This document shows, one piece after another, positions 7,284-15,462 of a stretch of DNA of 32,733 bases. The translations under genes and the position numbers were made by a program. Position 1 is the first letter of the stretch; every line of letters starts with the position of its first letter. The DNA is from Butyrivibrio sp. GTDB lineage: Bacteria; Bacillota; Clostridia; Lachnospirales; Lachnospiraceae. Where the stretch lies: positions 1 through 32,733 of the forward strand of contig NZ_SVFW01000046.1 in assembly GCF_015056685.1 (NCBI RefSeq), read 5' to 3'. The notes under the pieces were generated by a model, which made no database searches, was not told the origin of the DNA, and saw only the letters and a list, made by a program, of their open reading frames with translations.

Positions 7284-9189
7284 CCTTATTACCTCTATAC
7301 AATGAATCAAGATATATAAGTAACACAGATATATCTGCAGGATTTACTCCACCAATTCTGGAAGCCTGACCAATATTTGTAGGTCTGAACTTTTCAAGTT
7401 TTTGTCTCGCTTCTAATCTAAGGCTACCAACATCATTGTAATCAATATCAACAGGAATTAATTTCTTTTCAAGTTTCTTAAACTGCTCTACCTGTCTTTC
7501 CTGTCTATTAATATAACCCTCATATCTAATAGTTATTTCTACCTGTTCAATAACATCTGAAGGAAGTTCTTTTCTATCAGTATCAATCTCAGCAATTGTT
7601 TCATATGAAAATTCTGGTCTGCAAATAAGTTCAGCCAATGAAGTTGCTGTCTTTAAAGGTGAACTTCCATTCTTCTCCATGAAAGCCTGCATTTTACTGT
7701 TAGCACCAACAACAGTATTCTTTAATCTCTTAACCTCATTATCTATTGCTTCAATTTTTGAAACCAGCTTGTCATATCTTGCCTGGTCAATGAGTCCAAC
7801 CTCATAACCTTTTTTTCGAAGTCTTATATCAGCATTATCTTGTCTTAAAAGTAATCTGTATTCTGCACGAGAAGTCATCATTCTATAAGGTTCAAGATTT
7901 TCTTTTGTTACAAGATCATCAACAAGAACTCCAATATATCCTTCAGATCTATCAATAGTCAGATAAGGCTTTCCAAGAATTTGCATTGATGCGTTGATTC
8001 CGGCATAAAGACCTTGGGCAGCTGCTTCTTCATATCCACTACTTCCATTGAACTGTCCGGCACTGAATAAACCTTTGATTTCCTTTATTTCCAAATAAGG
8101 AGAAAGCTGACCGGGGCAGAGACAATCATATTCAATAGCATAAGCATTCTTTACTATCTTACAGTTTTCCAAACCAGGAACTGTTCTATACATAGCAAGC
8201 TGAACATCTTCGGGTAGAGATGAAGACATACCATCAATGTACATTTCATTTGTATATGTTCCTTCAGGTTCGACAAATACCTGATGCCTCTCATGATCAG
8301 GGAACTTAACAACTTTATCCTCTATTGATGGACAGTATCTGGGGCCAATTCCCTCAATGATGCCTGCATAAATTGGCGATCTATCAATGTTATTTCGTAT
8401 TATTTCATGTGTTTTTTCGTTGGTATATGTCAACCAGCATGACACCTGTGGCTTTTGAACATCTGCAGCATCCGTATCAAAAGAAAAAGGAACAACCGGA
8501 TCATCACCAAACTGTTCAGACATTTTTGAATAATCAATAGTACGTCCATCCATACGAGCAGGTGTACCTGTCTTGAATCTTCTAAGTAAAATACCCGCAT
8601 TAATAAGTGACTCAGACAAATAATTAGAAGGCAAAAGACCGTTTGGTCCGCTGTAAGTGATGGACTCACCTGTAAGACATCTACTTTTTAGATAAGTCCC
8701 GGTACAAAGAATAACTGCTTTTGCTTCATATATCATTCCGGAAAAAATCTTAACTCCGGTAATTTTCTTTTTATAACCATCATCGTTATACTCTTCAAAA
8801 AGAATTTCAGAAACTTCTGCCTGCTTAATTGTAAGATTATCCTGAGCTTCAAGCACTTTTCTCATTTCTTTGGAGTACTCCATCTTATCTGCCTGACATC
8901 TAAGTGAATGAACAGCAGGTCCCTTTGAAGTATTAAGCATTTTTGACTGAAGAAATGTCTTATCAATATTTTTTCCCATTTCTCCGCCAAGAGCATCAAT
9001 CTCTCTTACTAAATGTCCTTTTGAAGATCCACCAATATGTGGATTACATGGCATGAATGCAATATTATCAGCGCTCATTGTAAAAACAATAGTATTAAGA
9101 CCAAGTCTGCTGCATGCAAGAGCAGCTTCACATCCTGCATGACCAGCACCAATAACAATTACATCATATTTTTCTCTTATATCTATCAT
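7273..9189 (-). CDS. mnmG: tRNA uridine-34 carboxymethylaminomethyl-modification enzyme MnmG (GidA)
   Basis: This FAD-dependent partner of MnmE makes the cmnm5 (or nm5) group at wobble U34 of tRNAs reading split codon boxes. It has 638 residues, close to the 629 of E. coli. The N-terminal Rossmann motif VIVIGAGHAGCEAA binds FAD (residues 10-23). Family blocks include MPCNPHIGGSSKGHLVREIDALGG, the PRYCPSIEDKVVKFPDHERHQVFVEPEG segment, SGYEEAAAQGL, and the C-terminal RIGGVNPADISVLLIYL helical domain that contacts MnmE and tRNA. It starts 3 bases after the mnmE stop and overlaps rsmG, so the three are translated as a tight cluster. Nothing unusual is seen. Confidence 0.97.
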   Translation of the reverse strand: MIDIREKYDVIVIGAGHAGCEAALACSRLGLNTIVFTMSADNIAFMPCNPHIGGSSKGHLVREIDALGGEMGKNIDKTFLQSKMLNTSKGPAVHSLRCQADKMEYSKEMRKVLEAQDNLTIKQAEVSEILFEEYNDDGYKKKITGVKIFSGMIYEAKAVILCTGTYLKSRCLTGESITYSGPNGLLPSNYLSESLINAGILLRRFKTGTPARMDGRTIDYSKMSEQFGDDPVVPFSFDTDAADVQKPQVSCWLTYTNEKTHEIIRNNIDRSPIYAGIIEGIGPRYCPSIEDKVVKFPDHERHQVFVEPEGTYTNEMYIDGMSSSLPEDVQLAMYRTVPGLENCKIVKNAYAIEYDCLCPGQLSPYLEIKEIKGLFSAGQFNGSSGYEEAAAQGLYAGINASMQILGKPYLTIDRSEGYIGVLVDDLVTKENLEPYRMMTSRAEYRLLLRQDNADIRLRKKGYEVGLIDQARYDKLVSKIEAIDNEVKRLKNTVVGANSKMQAFMEKNGSSPLKTATSLAELICRPEFSYETIAEIDTDRKELPSDVIEQVEITIRYEGYINRQERQVEQFKKLEKKLIPVDIDYNDVGSLRLEARQKLEKFRPTNIGQASRIGGVNPADISVLLIYLDSLYRGNKDEN

Positions 9190-9192
9190 AAA

Positions 9193-10614
9193 TTATTTAC
9201 CCATACAGAACTTAGAGAATATTTCTTCAACAAGATCATCTCCAACTTCTTCACCAATTATTTCACCAAGTGCAGCATATGCGTTTGTAAGATCAACATT
9301 GTAAAAATCTTCAGAAAGATTTTTATCTATACTATCAATTACGAGCAATAAACTATCATAAGCTTCCTTTAATAAAGACTTATGTCTCAAGTTCGTAATA
9401 TACAATTCCTGTTTAGGAACAATGTCGCCATTTAAGAAAAGATCAGCAACAGCTTCCTTTAATTCCTGAATGCCGTTTCCTTTAAGCATTGAGGTACTAA
9501 TAACAGGTAATTTATCAGTTTTATACTCTGAAAATTGCATGCGAAGGATATCTTCTGTTATTTTAATATTATCAGAAAGATCGTTTTTATTTAATAGAAC
9601 AATTGTCTTTTTATCCTTGCAAAGATCAATGATCTGTTTATCCTCATCATCAAGAGCTGAAGTAGAATCTAATATATATAATACAAGATCTGCTTCGCTC
9701 ACTTTACTTTTGGCTTTATCAACGCCTATTTTTTCTATAACATCGTCAGTGTCTCTGATACCAGCAGTATCTATAACATGAAGAACAATGTCTCCTAGCC
9801 TTACTGTCTCTTCTATAATATCTCGTGTTGTACCGGCAATATCAGTAACTATCGCTCTCTCATCTCCTGTTAAAGTATTCAAAAGAGATGACTTACCAGC
9901 ATTAGGTTTACCAACAATTACTGTTTTTATTCCATCTTTTCTGATCTTACCTTCATCTGCAGTATTGATCAAAAAGCTAATTTCTGAATTAACAGATTCG
10001 ATGATTCCTCTTAATTTTTCAGGAAAACCTGTAAGATCATAATTTTCAGGATCATCCAAAGCAGATTCAATAAATGCCATCTGATAAAGAATCTTTTCTC
10101 TAAGCTCTTTTATCTTAGAATAAACTTTTCCCTGAAGCTGTGACCTGGAACTCTCAAGTGCAAAATTATTCTGAGCACTAATAACATCCATGATAGCTTC
10201 TGCTTTTGTAAGGTCAATACGGCCATTCAAAAAAGCTCTCTTTGTAAACTCACCTGGTTCAGCTAATCTACAACCATTTTTCAATAAAAGTTGTAAGATT
10301 TCATTCATCACCAGCATTCCACCATGTGAATTGATTTCTATAACATCTTCTTTTGTATAACTATGGGGAGCCTTCATATAAGAAATCATGACTTCATCTA
10401 TAATCTTAGAATCATCACAAATATATCCAAATCGAATTGAATTGGGAACGTGGTTAATAAGTGTATGTTCCTTATTAGCTGACATATAGATTTTATCGCA
10501 TATTGAAACTGCATCTTTTCCACTAACTCTGATAATACCAATACCGGCATCAGACATAGCAGTTGCAATAGCACAAATAGTATCATTACTAAAATTATTA
10601 AGTACAGTAGACAT
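9193..10614 (-). CDS. mnmE: tRNA modification GTPase MnmE (TrmE)
   Basis: MnmE is a GTPase that works with MnmG on wobble uridine 34. It has 473 residues. The N-terminal formyl-THF-binding domain (about 1-120) includes AIATAMSDAGIGIIRVSG and the EPGEFTKRAFLNGRIDLTKAEA block. A helical domain follows. The inserted G domain has P-loop GKPNAGKS (235-242), GTTRD, DTAGIRDTDD and NKND. The protein ends in the invariant FCMGK with its catalytic Cys. The ATG at 10614 follows GAGAGG. A GTG 15 bases upstream would put that binding site inside the coding region, so it was rejected. A hairpin lies between it and jag. It is adjacent to mnmG, as in most bacteria. Confidence 0.97.
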   Translation of the reverse strand: MSTVLNNFSNDTICAIATAMSDAGIGIIRVSGKDAVSICDKIYMSANKEHTLINHVPNSIRFGYICDDSKIIDEVMISYMKAPHSYTKEDVIEINSHGGMLVMNEILQLLLKNGCRLAEPGEFTKRAFLNGRIDLTKAEAIMDVISAQNNFALESSRSQLQGKVYSKIKELREKILYQMAFIESALDDPENYDLTGFPEKLRGIIESVNSEISFLINTADEGKIRKDGIKTVIVGKPNAGKSSLLNTLTGDERAIVTDIAGTTRDIIEETVRLGDIVLHVIDTAGIRDTDDVIEKIGVDKAKSKVSEADLVLYILDSTSALDDEDKQIIDLCKDKKTIVLLNKNDLSDNIKITEDILRMQFSEYKTDKLPVISTSMLKGNGIQELKEAVADLFLNGDIVPKQELYITNLRHKSLLKEAYDSLLLVIDSIDKNLSEDFYNVDLTNAYAALGEIIGEEVGDDLVEEIFSKFCMGK

Positions 10615-10639
10615 ATGAAGTCCTCTCACTTACTTAAAT

Positions 10640-10673
10640 AATACCCCAAGGAACAAATTGTCCAAGGGGTATT
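10640..10673 (-). terminator. Hairpin between jag and mnmE, probable attenuator
   Basis: On the minus strand, ATACCCC pairs with GGGGTAT around a partly paired interior (TTGGACAA / TTGTTCCTT), followed by TATTATTT. It lies in the 68-base gap between jag and mnmE in the middle of a same-strand gene block. It therefore probably stops only part of the transcripts, unless mnmE has its own promoter. Confidence 0.6.
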
Positions 10674-10682
10674 TGATTAACA

Positions 10683-11414
10683 TTATTTCTTTAAAGTAAC
10701 TACTACTCTTCTAAATGGTTCTTCACCTTCACTATGTGTTGTAACATATCTATCATTCTGAAGAGCTGAATGAATAATTCTTCTTTCATAAGGATTCATA
10801 GGTTCAAGAGCAACTGACTGTCTTGACTTCCTAACCTTATAAGAAATATTCTTAGCAAGATTCTCAAGAGTAGCTTTTCTTCTTTCACGGTAGTTTTCTG
10901 TATCAACTTTTACATGAATGTAATCAGCCTGCCCTCTGTTAACAACAAGGGAAATAAGATACTGTAAAGAATCAAGTGTCTGGCCTCTCTTACCAATGAG
11001 AACCCCCATTTCAGGTCCATTTAACTCAACATCAAGGATCTTATCCTGCTGATTAAATTTAGTCTCAACACTAACTTCCATTTTCATGGCTTCGAATACT
11101 TCTTTTAAGAATTCATTAGCCTTATTGCAAAGATCATCACTATCAATAGATGCATTGTTAACTTTAACTTCTTCAGCTTTTTTCTCAGGAGCTTTTTTTG
11201 TTTCAAAAACTTCTTCTGTCTTTACTTCTGAGACTTCATTCTCTTCTTTTACTCTTGCTTTTATAACTGCAGGCTTGGAATTGATACCAAGAAATCCTGC
11301 TGAACCAGCGGAAATAACTTCATAATCAAGTTTATCACTGGTAACTGTAAATGTTTCGCAAGCTTCTGTAATAGCATCATCAACATTCTTTGCGCTAAAC
11401 TCTCTGTATTCCAT
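10683..11414 (-). CDS. jag: RNA-binding protein Jag/KhpB (Jag_N, KH and R3H domains)
   Basis: This cytosolic RNA-binding protein is called KhpB/EloR in streptococci, where it affects cell elongation and sRNA-mRNA pairing. It has 243 residues from the ATG at 11414. Three parts are visible. The N-terminal Jag_N domain contains AGSAGFLGINSKPAVI. A charged Glu/Lys linker spans about 65-100. A KH domain carries LIGKRGQTLDSLQYLISLVVNR (GKRG loop), and a C-terminal R3H domain ends with NPYERRIIHSALQ. The GTG at 11426 is in frame, but the GGAGG binding site would then be inside the gene, so 11414 is preferred. It lies 27 bases after yidC, its usual neighbour. Confidence 0.95.
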   Translation of the reverse strand: MEYREFSAKNVDDAITEACETFTVTSDKLDYEVISAGSAGFLGINSKPAVIKARVKEENEVSEVKTEEVFETKKAPEKKAEEVKVNNASIDSDDLCNKANEFLKEVFEAMKMEVSVETKFNQQDKILDVELNGPEMGVLIGKRGQTLDSLQYLISLVVNRGQADYIHVKVDTENYRERRKATLENLAKNISYKVRKSRQSVALEPMNPYERRIIHSALQNDRYVTTHSEGEEPFRRVVVTLKK

Positions 11415-11441
11415 TTTATCCTCCACATAAGGAAATCTTAT

Positions 11442-12755
11442 TTATTTATTATTTTTTTCGTTGAACTCTTTAACCATATTGGCTTTGGCAAGAAGTGAAT
11501 CCTTACGAATTTCCTTACCATTAAACTTAGCTCTTACATCCTCAAGTTGCTTTTCTTTTTCAGAATCAGACTTCACAGAAGTATTAGCGCTAGAACTAAT
11601 ATTTCTTGTAGACATGTTAGCATATCTGTTCATCTGAGGAGTAGATTTCATCTTCTCCATCTTCTGCTTATATTTCTCAGTATTCTTTGCAATCTCAGCA
11701 TCGATATCAATCTTATCGATATGTTTGTTGATAACGATCTGCTGAATTGATCTAACTACAGCACCGGCAATCCAATAAAGACCCATACCTGCAGGAAGAT
11801 TGAAGCAGAAAAATGCTGACATCAGAGGCATCATAATGTTCATAGTCTTCATAGACTGCTGCATCTGAGCTGCTGGATCATCAGGATCGATTTTTCCATT
11901 ATTGTCAGTCTGCTGAGGCATAAGCTTTGTGTTGATCCACTGAGTAAGGGCTGCAAGAACAGGAACAATAATTCCACCAATAAGAAGAATGAAGTTCTTG
12001 TTTGCAAAAGCTGTCTGAACCATGTACATAGGTGAATCACCAATGTTAAGTCCAAGGAAAGAGTTAAACTGATTCAACTGTGCATGTGTAGTATTAATAG
12101 AATCAGCTAAGTTTCCGAAATTAGAAGTAAGTGCATCCCAATCAGCTGTTGATGCTTTATTAAGAACATCAACCAATGTGTTTTCCACATAAGTTGGATC
12201 ACCTGATGTAAATAACTCGTTGTTAAACTGATTTGAGTAGTTCTTGGCACTTGATAAAGTTTCCTGAATAAAAGCTACAGCTCCATCAGTATTACGTAAC
12301 TGCTCAACAAGTGGATAAAACGCATTTTTAACAATAGTAACATATGCTGGAATAGAATAAATAACACGATAAAGAGCAAACAAAATAGGCATCTGGATTA
12401 TAAGCTGAAGACAGCTACCAGTCTGAGAAACACCATACTTTGCATAAAGCTCTTTTGTTTCCTCCTGCATAGCAAGCATAGAATCGTTGTCTTTTTTGCC
12501 CTTGTACTTAGCCTGTATAGCCTTAAGTTCAGGACTCATTTTAGACTGAAGTTTAGAAAACTTCTGCTGCTTGTATGTAAGTGGTAAAAGACATAAATAG
12601 ATAACTAATGTGAAAATGATAATAGCAAGACCAATGTTTGGAATACCAATGGCATTTAAAATATTGAAAATACCATTCATGATGTGTCCCAATACCCAAG
12701 CTACAGGCCCAACTATCTTACCCTGATAAGGGGTTAAAAAAAATGCTCCCGTCAA
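11442..12755 (-). CDS. yidC: Membrane protein insertase YidC/SpoIIIJ (TTG start)
   Basis: YidC/Oxa1 proteins insert membrane proteins alone or with SecYEG. This one has 437 residues and about five membrane segments: near 18-36, 42-60, 116-138, 254-276 and 310-340. There is a long extracytoplasmic loop (about 140-250) and a basic, ribosome-facing C-terminal tail rich in Lys, Met and Ser. Family blocks are LCLLPLTYKQQKFSKLQ, GSCLQLIIQMPILFALYRVI and LPAGMGLYWIAGAVVRSIQQ. The start is TTG at 12753-12755, supported by GAGGAGG 6 bases upstream and starting right after yidD. Oddly, the first conserved membrane segment has Tyr53 where SpoIIIJ has its functionally important Arg73, while Arg130 appears in a later segment. 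It has no lipoprotein signal, unlike many Gram-positive YidCs. Confidence 0.94.
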   Translation of the reverse strand: MTGAFFLTPYQGKIVGPVAWVLGHIMNGIFNILNAIGIPNIGLAIIIFTLVIYLCLLPLTYKQQKFSKLQSKMSPELKAIQAKYKGKKDNDSMLAMQEETKELYAKYGVSQTGSCLQLIIQMPILFALYRVIYSIPAYVTIVKNAFYPLVEQLRNTDGAVAFIQETLSSAKNYSNQFNNELFTSGDPTYVENTLVDVLNKASTADWDALTSNFGNLADSINTTHAQLNQFNSFLGLNIGDSPMYMVQTAFANKNFILLIGGIIVPVLAALTQWINTKLMPQQTDNNGKIDPDDPAAQMQQSMKTMNIMMPLMSAFFCFNLPAGMGLYWIAGAVVRSIQQIVINKHIDKIDIDAEIAKNTEKYKQKMEKMKSTPQMNRYANMSTRNISSSANTSVKSDSEKEKQLEDVRAKFNGKEIRKDSLLAKANMVKEFNEKNNK

Positions 12756-12774
12756 AATTGACCTCCTCTAAAGC

Positions 12775-12984
12775 CTACGGAACCGGATCATATCCGCCGC
12801 TCGAGAAAGGATTACATCTAAGTATCCTCCATGCAGCCAAAAGTCCCCCTTTAAGGGCTCCGTATTTTTCTATTGCTTCTAGTCCATATTCAGAACATGT
12901 AGGAATATATGGACATTTTGTTCTTTTTAATGGAGACAGATACTTCCTATAAAATTTAATTAAATAGATAAGTATTTCTTTCAT
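12775..12984 (-). CDS. yidD: Membrane protein insertion efficiency factor YidD
   Basis: A 69-residue basic amphipathic protein that sits at the inner face of the membrane and helps YidC-dependent insertion. The diagnostic pattern is complete: IKFYRKYLSPLKR, CPYIPTCSEYGLEAIEKYGALKGG, and RILRCNPFSSGGYDPVP with the three conserved cysteines. Its ATG overlaps the rnpA stop in an ATGA arrangement, so translation is probably coupled. yidC begins 19 bases after its end. Confidence 0.96.
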   Translation of the reverse strand: MKEILIYLIKFYRKYLSPLKRTKCPYIPTCSEYGLEAIEKYGALKGGLLAAWRILRCNPFSSGGYDPVP

Positions 12985-13334
12985 AAATCACCGCCATTTT
13001 TCATTATGCGGGCCTTCCCAGCCAGGCTTAATACTGATTTCTCAATATCAAAAAAATTCGCATCTTTTGCACAGGCCCTGGCCACGACTACTATATCCAA
13101 ACCACTATTGAATATATCTTCATGTAGTCGGTACGATTCTCGAACAAGTCTTGCAAATCTGTGCCTTACAACACTGTTCCCAACTTTTTTACTACATGAA
13201 ATCCCTAGTTTATTTCTGGAACCTTCATTTTTCCACACATAAATAACAATATTTTTGTCAGCGTAACTCTTTCCGTTCCTATAAACATTCAGGAAATCAT
13301 TCGTTTTTTTCATAGATTCTGAAAAAAGCATCAT
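12981..13334 (-). CDS. rnpA: Ribonuclease P protein component
   Basis: The basic protein subunit of RNase P assists the catalytic RNA in removing the 5' leader of pre-tRNAs. It is 117 residues, the normal size. The RNR signature region is present as NKLGISCSKKVGNSVVRHRFARLVRESYR, and an N-terminal FxxVYRNGKSYADKNIVIYV block supports it. The start is ATG at 13334 after AAAGGAT, a weak binding site. A second ATG follows at once, and another lies seven codons in (MKKTNDFL), so the exact start is not certain. It follows the hairpin after rpmH and overlaps yidD by four bases. Confidence 0.95.
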   Translation of the reverse strand: MMLFSESMKKTNDFLNVYRNGKSYADKNIVIYVWKNEGSRNKLGISCSKKVGNSVVRHRFARLVRESYRLHEDIFNSGLDIVVVARACAKDANFFDIEKSVLSLAGKARIMKNGGDL

Positions 13335-13353
13335 ATTATCCTTTTTTATTAAG

Positions 13354-13384
13354 AAGAAAAAAGGCCACAGTAATTGCGGCCTTT
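13354..13384 (-). terminator. Hairpin terminator/attenuator between rpmH and rnpA
   Basis: On the minus strand, AAAGGCCGCA pairs with TGTGGCCTTT around ATTAC and is followed by TTTTTTC. It is a textbook rho-independent terminator placed just after the rpmH stop and 20 bases before rnpA. Read-through is required unless rnpA has its own promoter, so it probably sets a high rpmH to low rnpA ratio. Confidence 0.85.
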
Positions 13385-13388
13385 AATA

Positions 13389-13523
13389 TCATGCAGATAA
13401 TCTCTTTCTTCCCTTTGCTCTTCTAGCAGCGAGTACTTTTCTGCCGCCCTTTGTAGCCATTCTTGCTCTGAAGCCGTGAACTCTGGCTCTCTGAAGCTTA
13501 TGAGGCTGGAATGTCATCTTCAT
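13389..13523 (-). CDS. rpmH: 50S ribosomal protein L34
   Basis: A 44-residue, very basic ribosomal protein reading MKMTFQPHKLQRARVHGFRA at its start and ending GRKRLSA, the full L34 pattern. The ATG at 13523 has AAGGAGGTG 8 bases upstream, one of the strongest binding sites in the window. It is the first gene of the minus-strand block at the left edge of oriC, as in most Firmicutes, and a strong hairpin follows it. Confidence 0.98.
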   Translation of the reverse strand: MKMTFQPHKLQRARVHGFRARMATKGGRKVLAARRAKGRKRLSA

Positions 13524-13540
13524 ATTGGAAACACCTCCTT

Positions 13541-13572
13541 CTTATACAAACTAACCTATAAAGGTCCGTCAA
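13541..13572 (-). promoter_or_regulatory. Probable rpmH promoter
   Basis: On the minus strand, TTGACG (13567-13572) is a good -35 element. With 17- to 20-base spacing it faces TTGTAT, TGTATA or TATAAG (13541-13549) as the -10. The exact -10 is ambiguous and lies close to the ribosome binding site. Confidence 0.45.
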
Positions 13573-13997
13573 ATGAGAAAATTCATAATATGAACAATCT
13601 CAAAATTATCCAGTGTGGAAAAAATCTTTATAATTATAAAAAATAAAAAGGCCGAAGTCAAGCCATTAATGGACATAAAATCATATAATAAATCACTAAT
13701 TTTTTTTCTAAAAAAATATAAACAATATGTAGTATCAAAAAAAATTATCCACAGCTAAATGTTGAATTTGTGGACAACCTGTTGATTATTAATTTTTGAA
13801 CTATTTTATCCACAATTTTCCTCAATTTTGTGGATAAGCCAGTACATTAATTGGGTATATTTTGTTCAAAGCCCCGAATTTATGGGCGTTACAAGTGTAG
13901 ATAGCTTCGCGTGGAAAACAGAACACTTTTCCACAGTGAAAAAAAGTATCTAAAAATAATCAATTTTTGAAATAAGTTATCCACAATTTGAGTTTGT

Positions 13998-14026
13998 TTG
14001 ATATTTATAGCCTTTTAATATACAAT
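13998..14026 (+). promoter_or_regulatory. dnaA promoter
   Basis: TTGATA (13998-14003), exactly 17 bases, then TACAAT (14021-14026) gives a good sigma-A promoter about 40 bases before the dnaA ATG. An exact DnaA box at 13977-13985 lies just upstream of the -35, which fits autoregulation by DnaA. Confidence 0.7.
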
Positions 14027-14064
14027 AATTAAAGTCTAAAATTATGCTTGTTGGGAGTTTTTTC

Positions 14065-15462
14065 ATGCAATCATCTAAAGAAATCACAGAAAAATTAAGA
14101 GATAATTGGGAGTCGATTAAACATACAATAAAGATAGAATCCGGTATTACAGAAATATCATATCGTACCTGGATTGATCCTTTAACTGTATATAGTGTTC
14201 AGGATAATAATGTAAAAATTCTTATTCCATCCGATAATTCCATGGCACTTCAGTACATAATAAATCACTACATGGACTTTATTCGCGTTACGATCTCTGA
14301 GTTTTTGGAACTCATGATTGATGTTACTTTCATTTTGAACAAAGATATTATTAATAATGAAGAAACTCAAAATGAAAACGACGAGAATAATGCAAGAGCC
14401 TATGAAAATAACGTAAATTATGAGCATTCAAATCTCAATCCCAAATACAGATTTGATACTTTCGTAGTAGGCAGCAACAATAAGTTTGCTCACTCTGCAT
14501 CTCTTGCAGTAGCTGAATCACCAGGAATTTCCTACAATCCTCTTTTCTTATATGGTGGACCTGGTCTTGGAAAAACTCACCTTATGCATTCAATCGGTCA
14601 TTTCATTATGGAACATGACCACAGAGCTAAAGTATTATATGTAACATCTGAACAGTTCACTAATGAAGTTATTGAATCCATCAGAAGTGGTAAAACAGAG
14701 AGTATGTCAAAACTCCGTGAAAAATACAGAACTGTGGATGTTCTTATGGTCGATGACGTACAGTTTATTATAGGAAAAGAATCAACACAGGAAGAGTTTT
14801 TCCACACTTTCAATGAGCTTCATCAGGCTGGAAAACAAATAATTCTTTCATCTGATAAACCACCTAAAGAGATGGAAACACTTGAAGAGAGATTCAGATC
14901 AAGATTTGAAATGGGTCTTATAGCTGATATTCAGTCACCTGACTATGAGACCAGAATGGCCATCCTTAGAAAGAACTCTGAGAACTATGGCAAAAACATC
15001 GATGATGAAGTAATTGATTACATTGCTACAAACATTAAATCAAATATTCGAGAGCTTGAAGGTGCATATAACAAGATAATTGCTTATTCACGACTTAACA
15101 ATGTAGATGTTACATTAGAGAACGCTATGGAAGCTCTCAAGGATATTATTTATCCTGATAAATCAAAAGTAATCACACCACAGCTTATTATCGACACGGT
15201 TTGTGAACAGTACGGGACAAAGAAAGAGGATATCCTTTCCAAAAAGAGAAATTCAGATATTGTTCTTCCACGTCAGATAATAATGTACCTGTGCAGAATA
15301 CATACTGATTCTTCATTAGAAGAAATAGGAAAACTTCTGGGTAAAAAAGATCACACAACAGTTATGAACGGTATAAATAAGATAAAAAAGAAAATAACTG
15401 TTGATGATGAACTCAATAAAAACATAGATATAATAATGAAAAAAATCAATCCATCACTTTAA
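14065..15462 (+). CDS. dnaA: Chromosomal replication initiator DnaA
   Basis: This AAA+ ATPase binds DnaA boxes, unwinds oriC and loads the helicase. It has 465 residues. Domain I (about 1-92) contains ITEISYRTWIDPLTVYSV. A short, Asn/Glu-rich domain II linker spans about 97-123. The AAA+ domain has YNPLFLYGGPGLGKTHLMHSIG (Walker A near 164-172) and VDVLMVDDVQF (Walker B). The C-terminal domain IV ends with the DNA-binding signature LLGKKDHTTVMNGINKI. The ATG at 14065 (MQSSKEIT) follows GGGAG at 8 bases; an ATG at 14044 in frame has no binding site and would swallow this one. DnaA-box clusters flank the gene on both sides. Confidence 0.98.
   Translation: MQSSKEITEKLRDNWESIKHTIKIESGITEISYRTWIDPLTVYSVQDNNVKILIPSDNSMALQYIINHYMDFIRVTISEFLELMIDVTFILNKDIINNEETQNENDENNARAYENNVNYEHSNLNPKYRFDTFVVGSNNKFAHSASLAVAESPGISYNPLFLYGGPGLGKTHLMHSIGHFIMEHDHRAKVLYVTSEQFTNEVIESIRSGKTESMSKLREKYRTVDVLMVDDVQFIIGKESTQEEFFHTFNELHQAGKQIILSSDKPPKEMETLEERFRSRFEMGLIADIQSPDYETRMAILRKNSENYGKNIDDEVIDYIATNIKSNIRELEGAYNKIIAYSRLNNVDVTLENAMEALKDIIYPDKSKVITPQLIIDTVCEQYGTKKEDILSKKRNSDIVLPRQIIMYLCRIHTDSSLEEIGKLLGKKDHTTVMNGINKIKKKITVDDELNKNIDIIMKKINPSL

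Larger units (their letters stand above)
13524..14064. other. oriC: oriC part 1: DnaA-box cluster between rpmH and dnaA
   Basis: This 541-base gap holds no gene. It contains exact TTATCCACA boxes at 13745-13753 (+), 13806-13814 (+), 13829-13837 (-) and 13977-13985 (+). One-mismatch boxes are at 13614-13622 (-, TTTTCCACA), 13769-13777 (-, TTGTCCACA) and 13927-13935 (+, TTTTCCACA). The DNA around them is very AT-rich, except for a small GC-richer island at about 13870-13916 with a GCCC/GGGC inverted pair. Divergent genes, gene order and box density identify it as the incA/incB-like upstream half of a Firmicute origin. The rpmH and dnaA promoters are at its two ends. Confidence 0.92.

Noticed and set aside
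13870..13916. GC-richer patch with a GCCC/GGGC inverted pair inside oriC, considered as a terminator or small RNA
   Set aside because: The stem is only four base pairs, with no T-tract and no good promoter feeding it. It is noted only as part of the origin.
14044..14064. Upstream ATG for dnaA adding seven residues
   Set aside because: No ribosome binding site precedes it, while GGGAG is well placed for the ATG at 14065.
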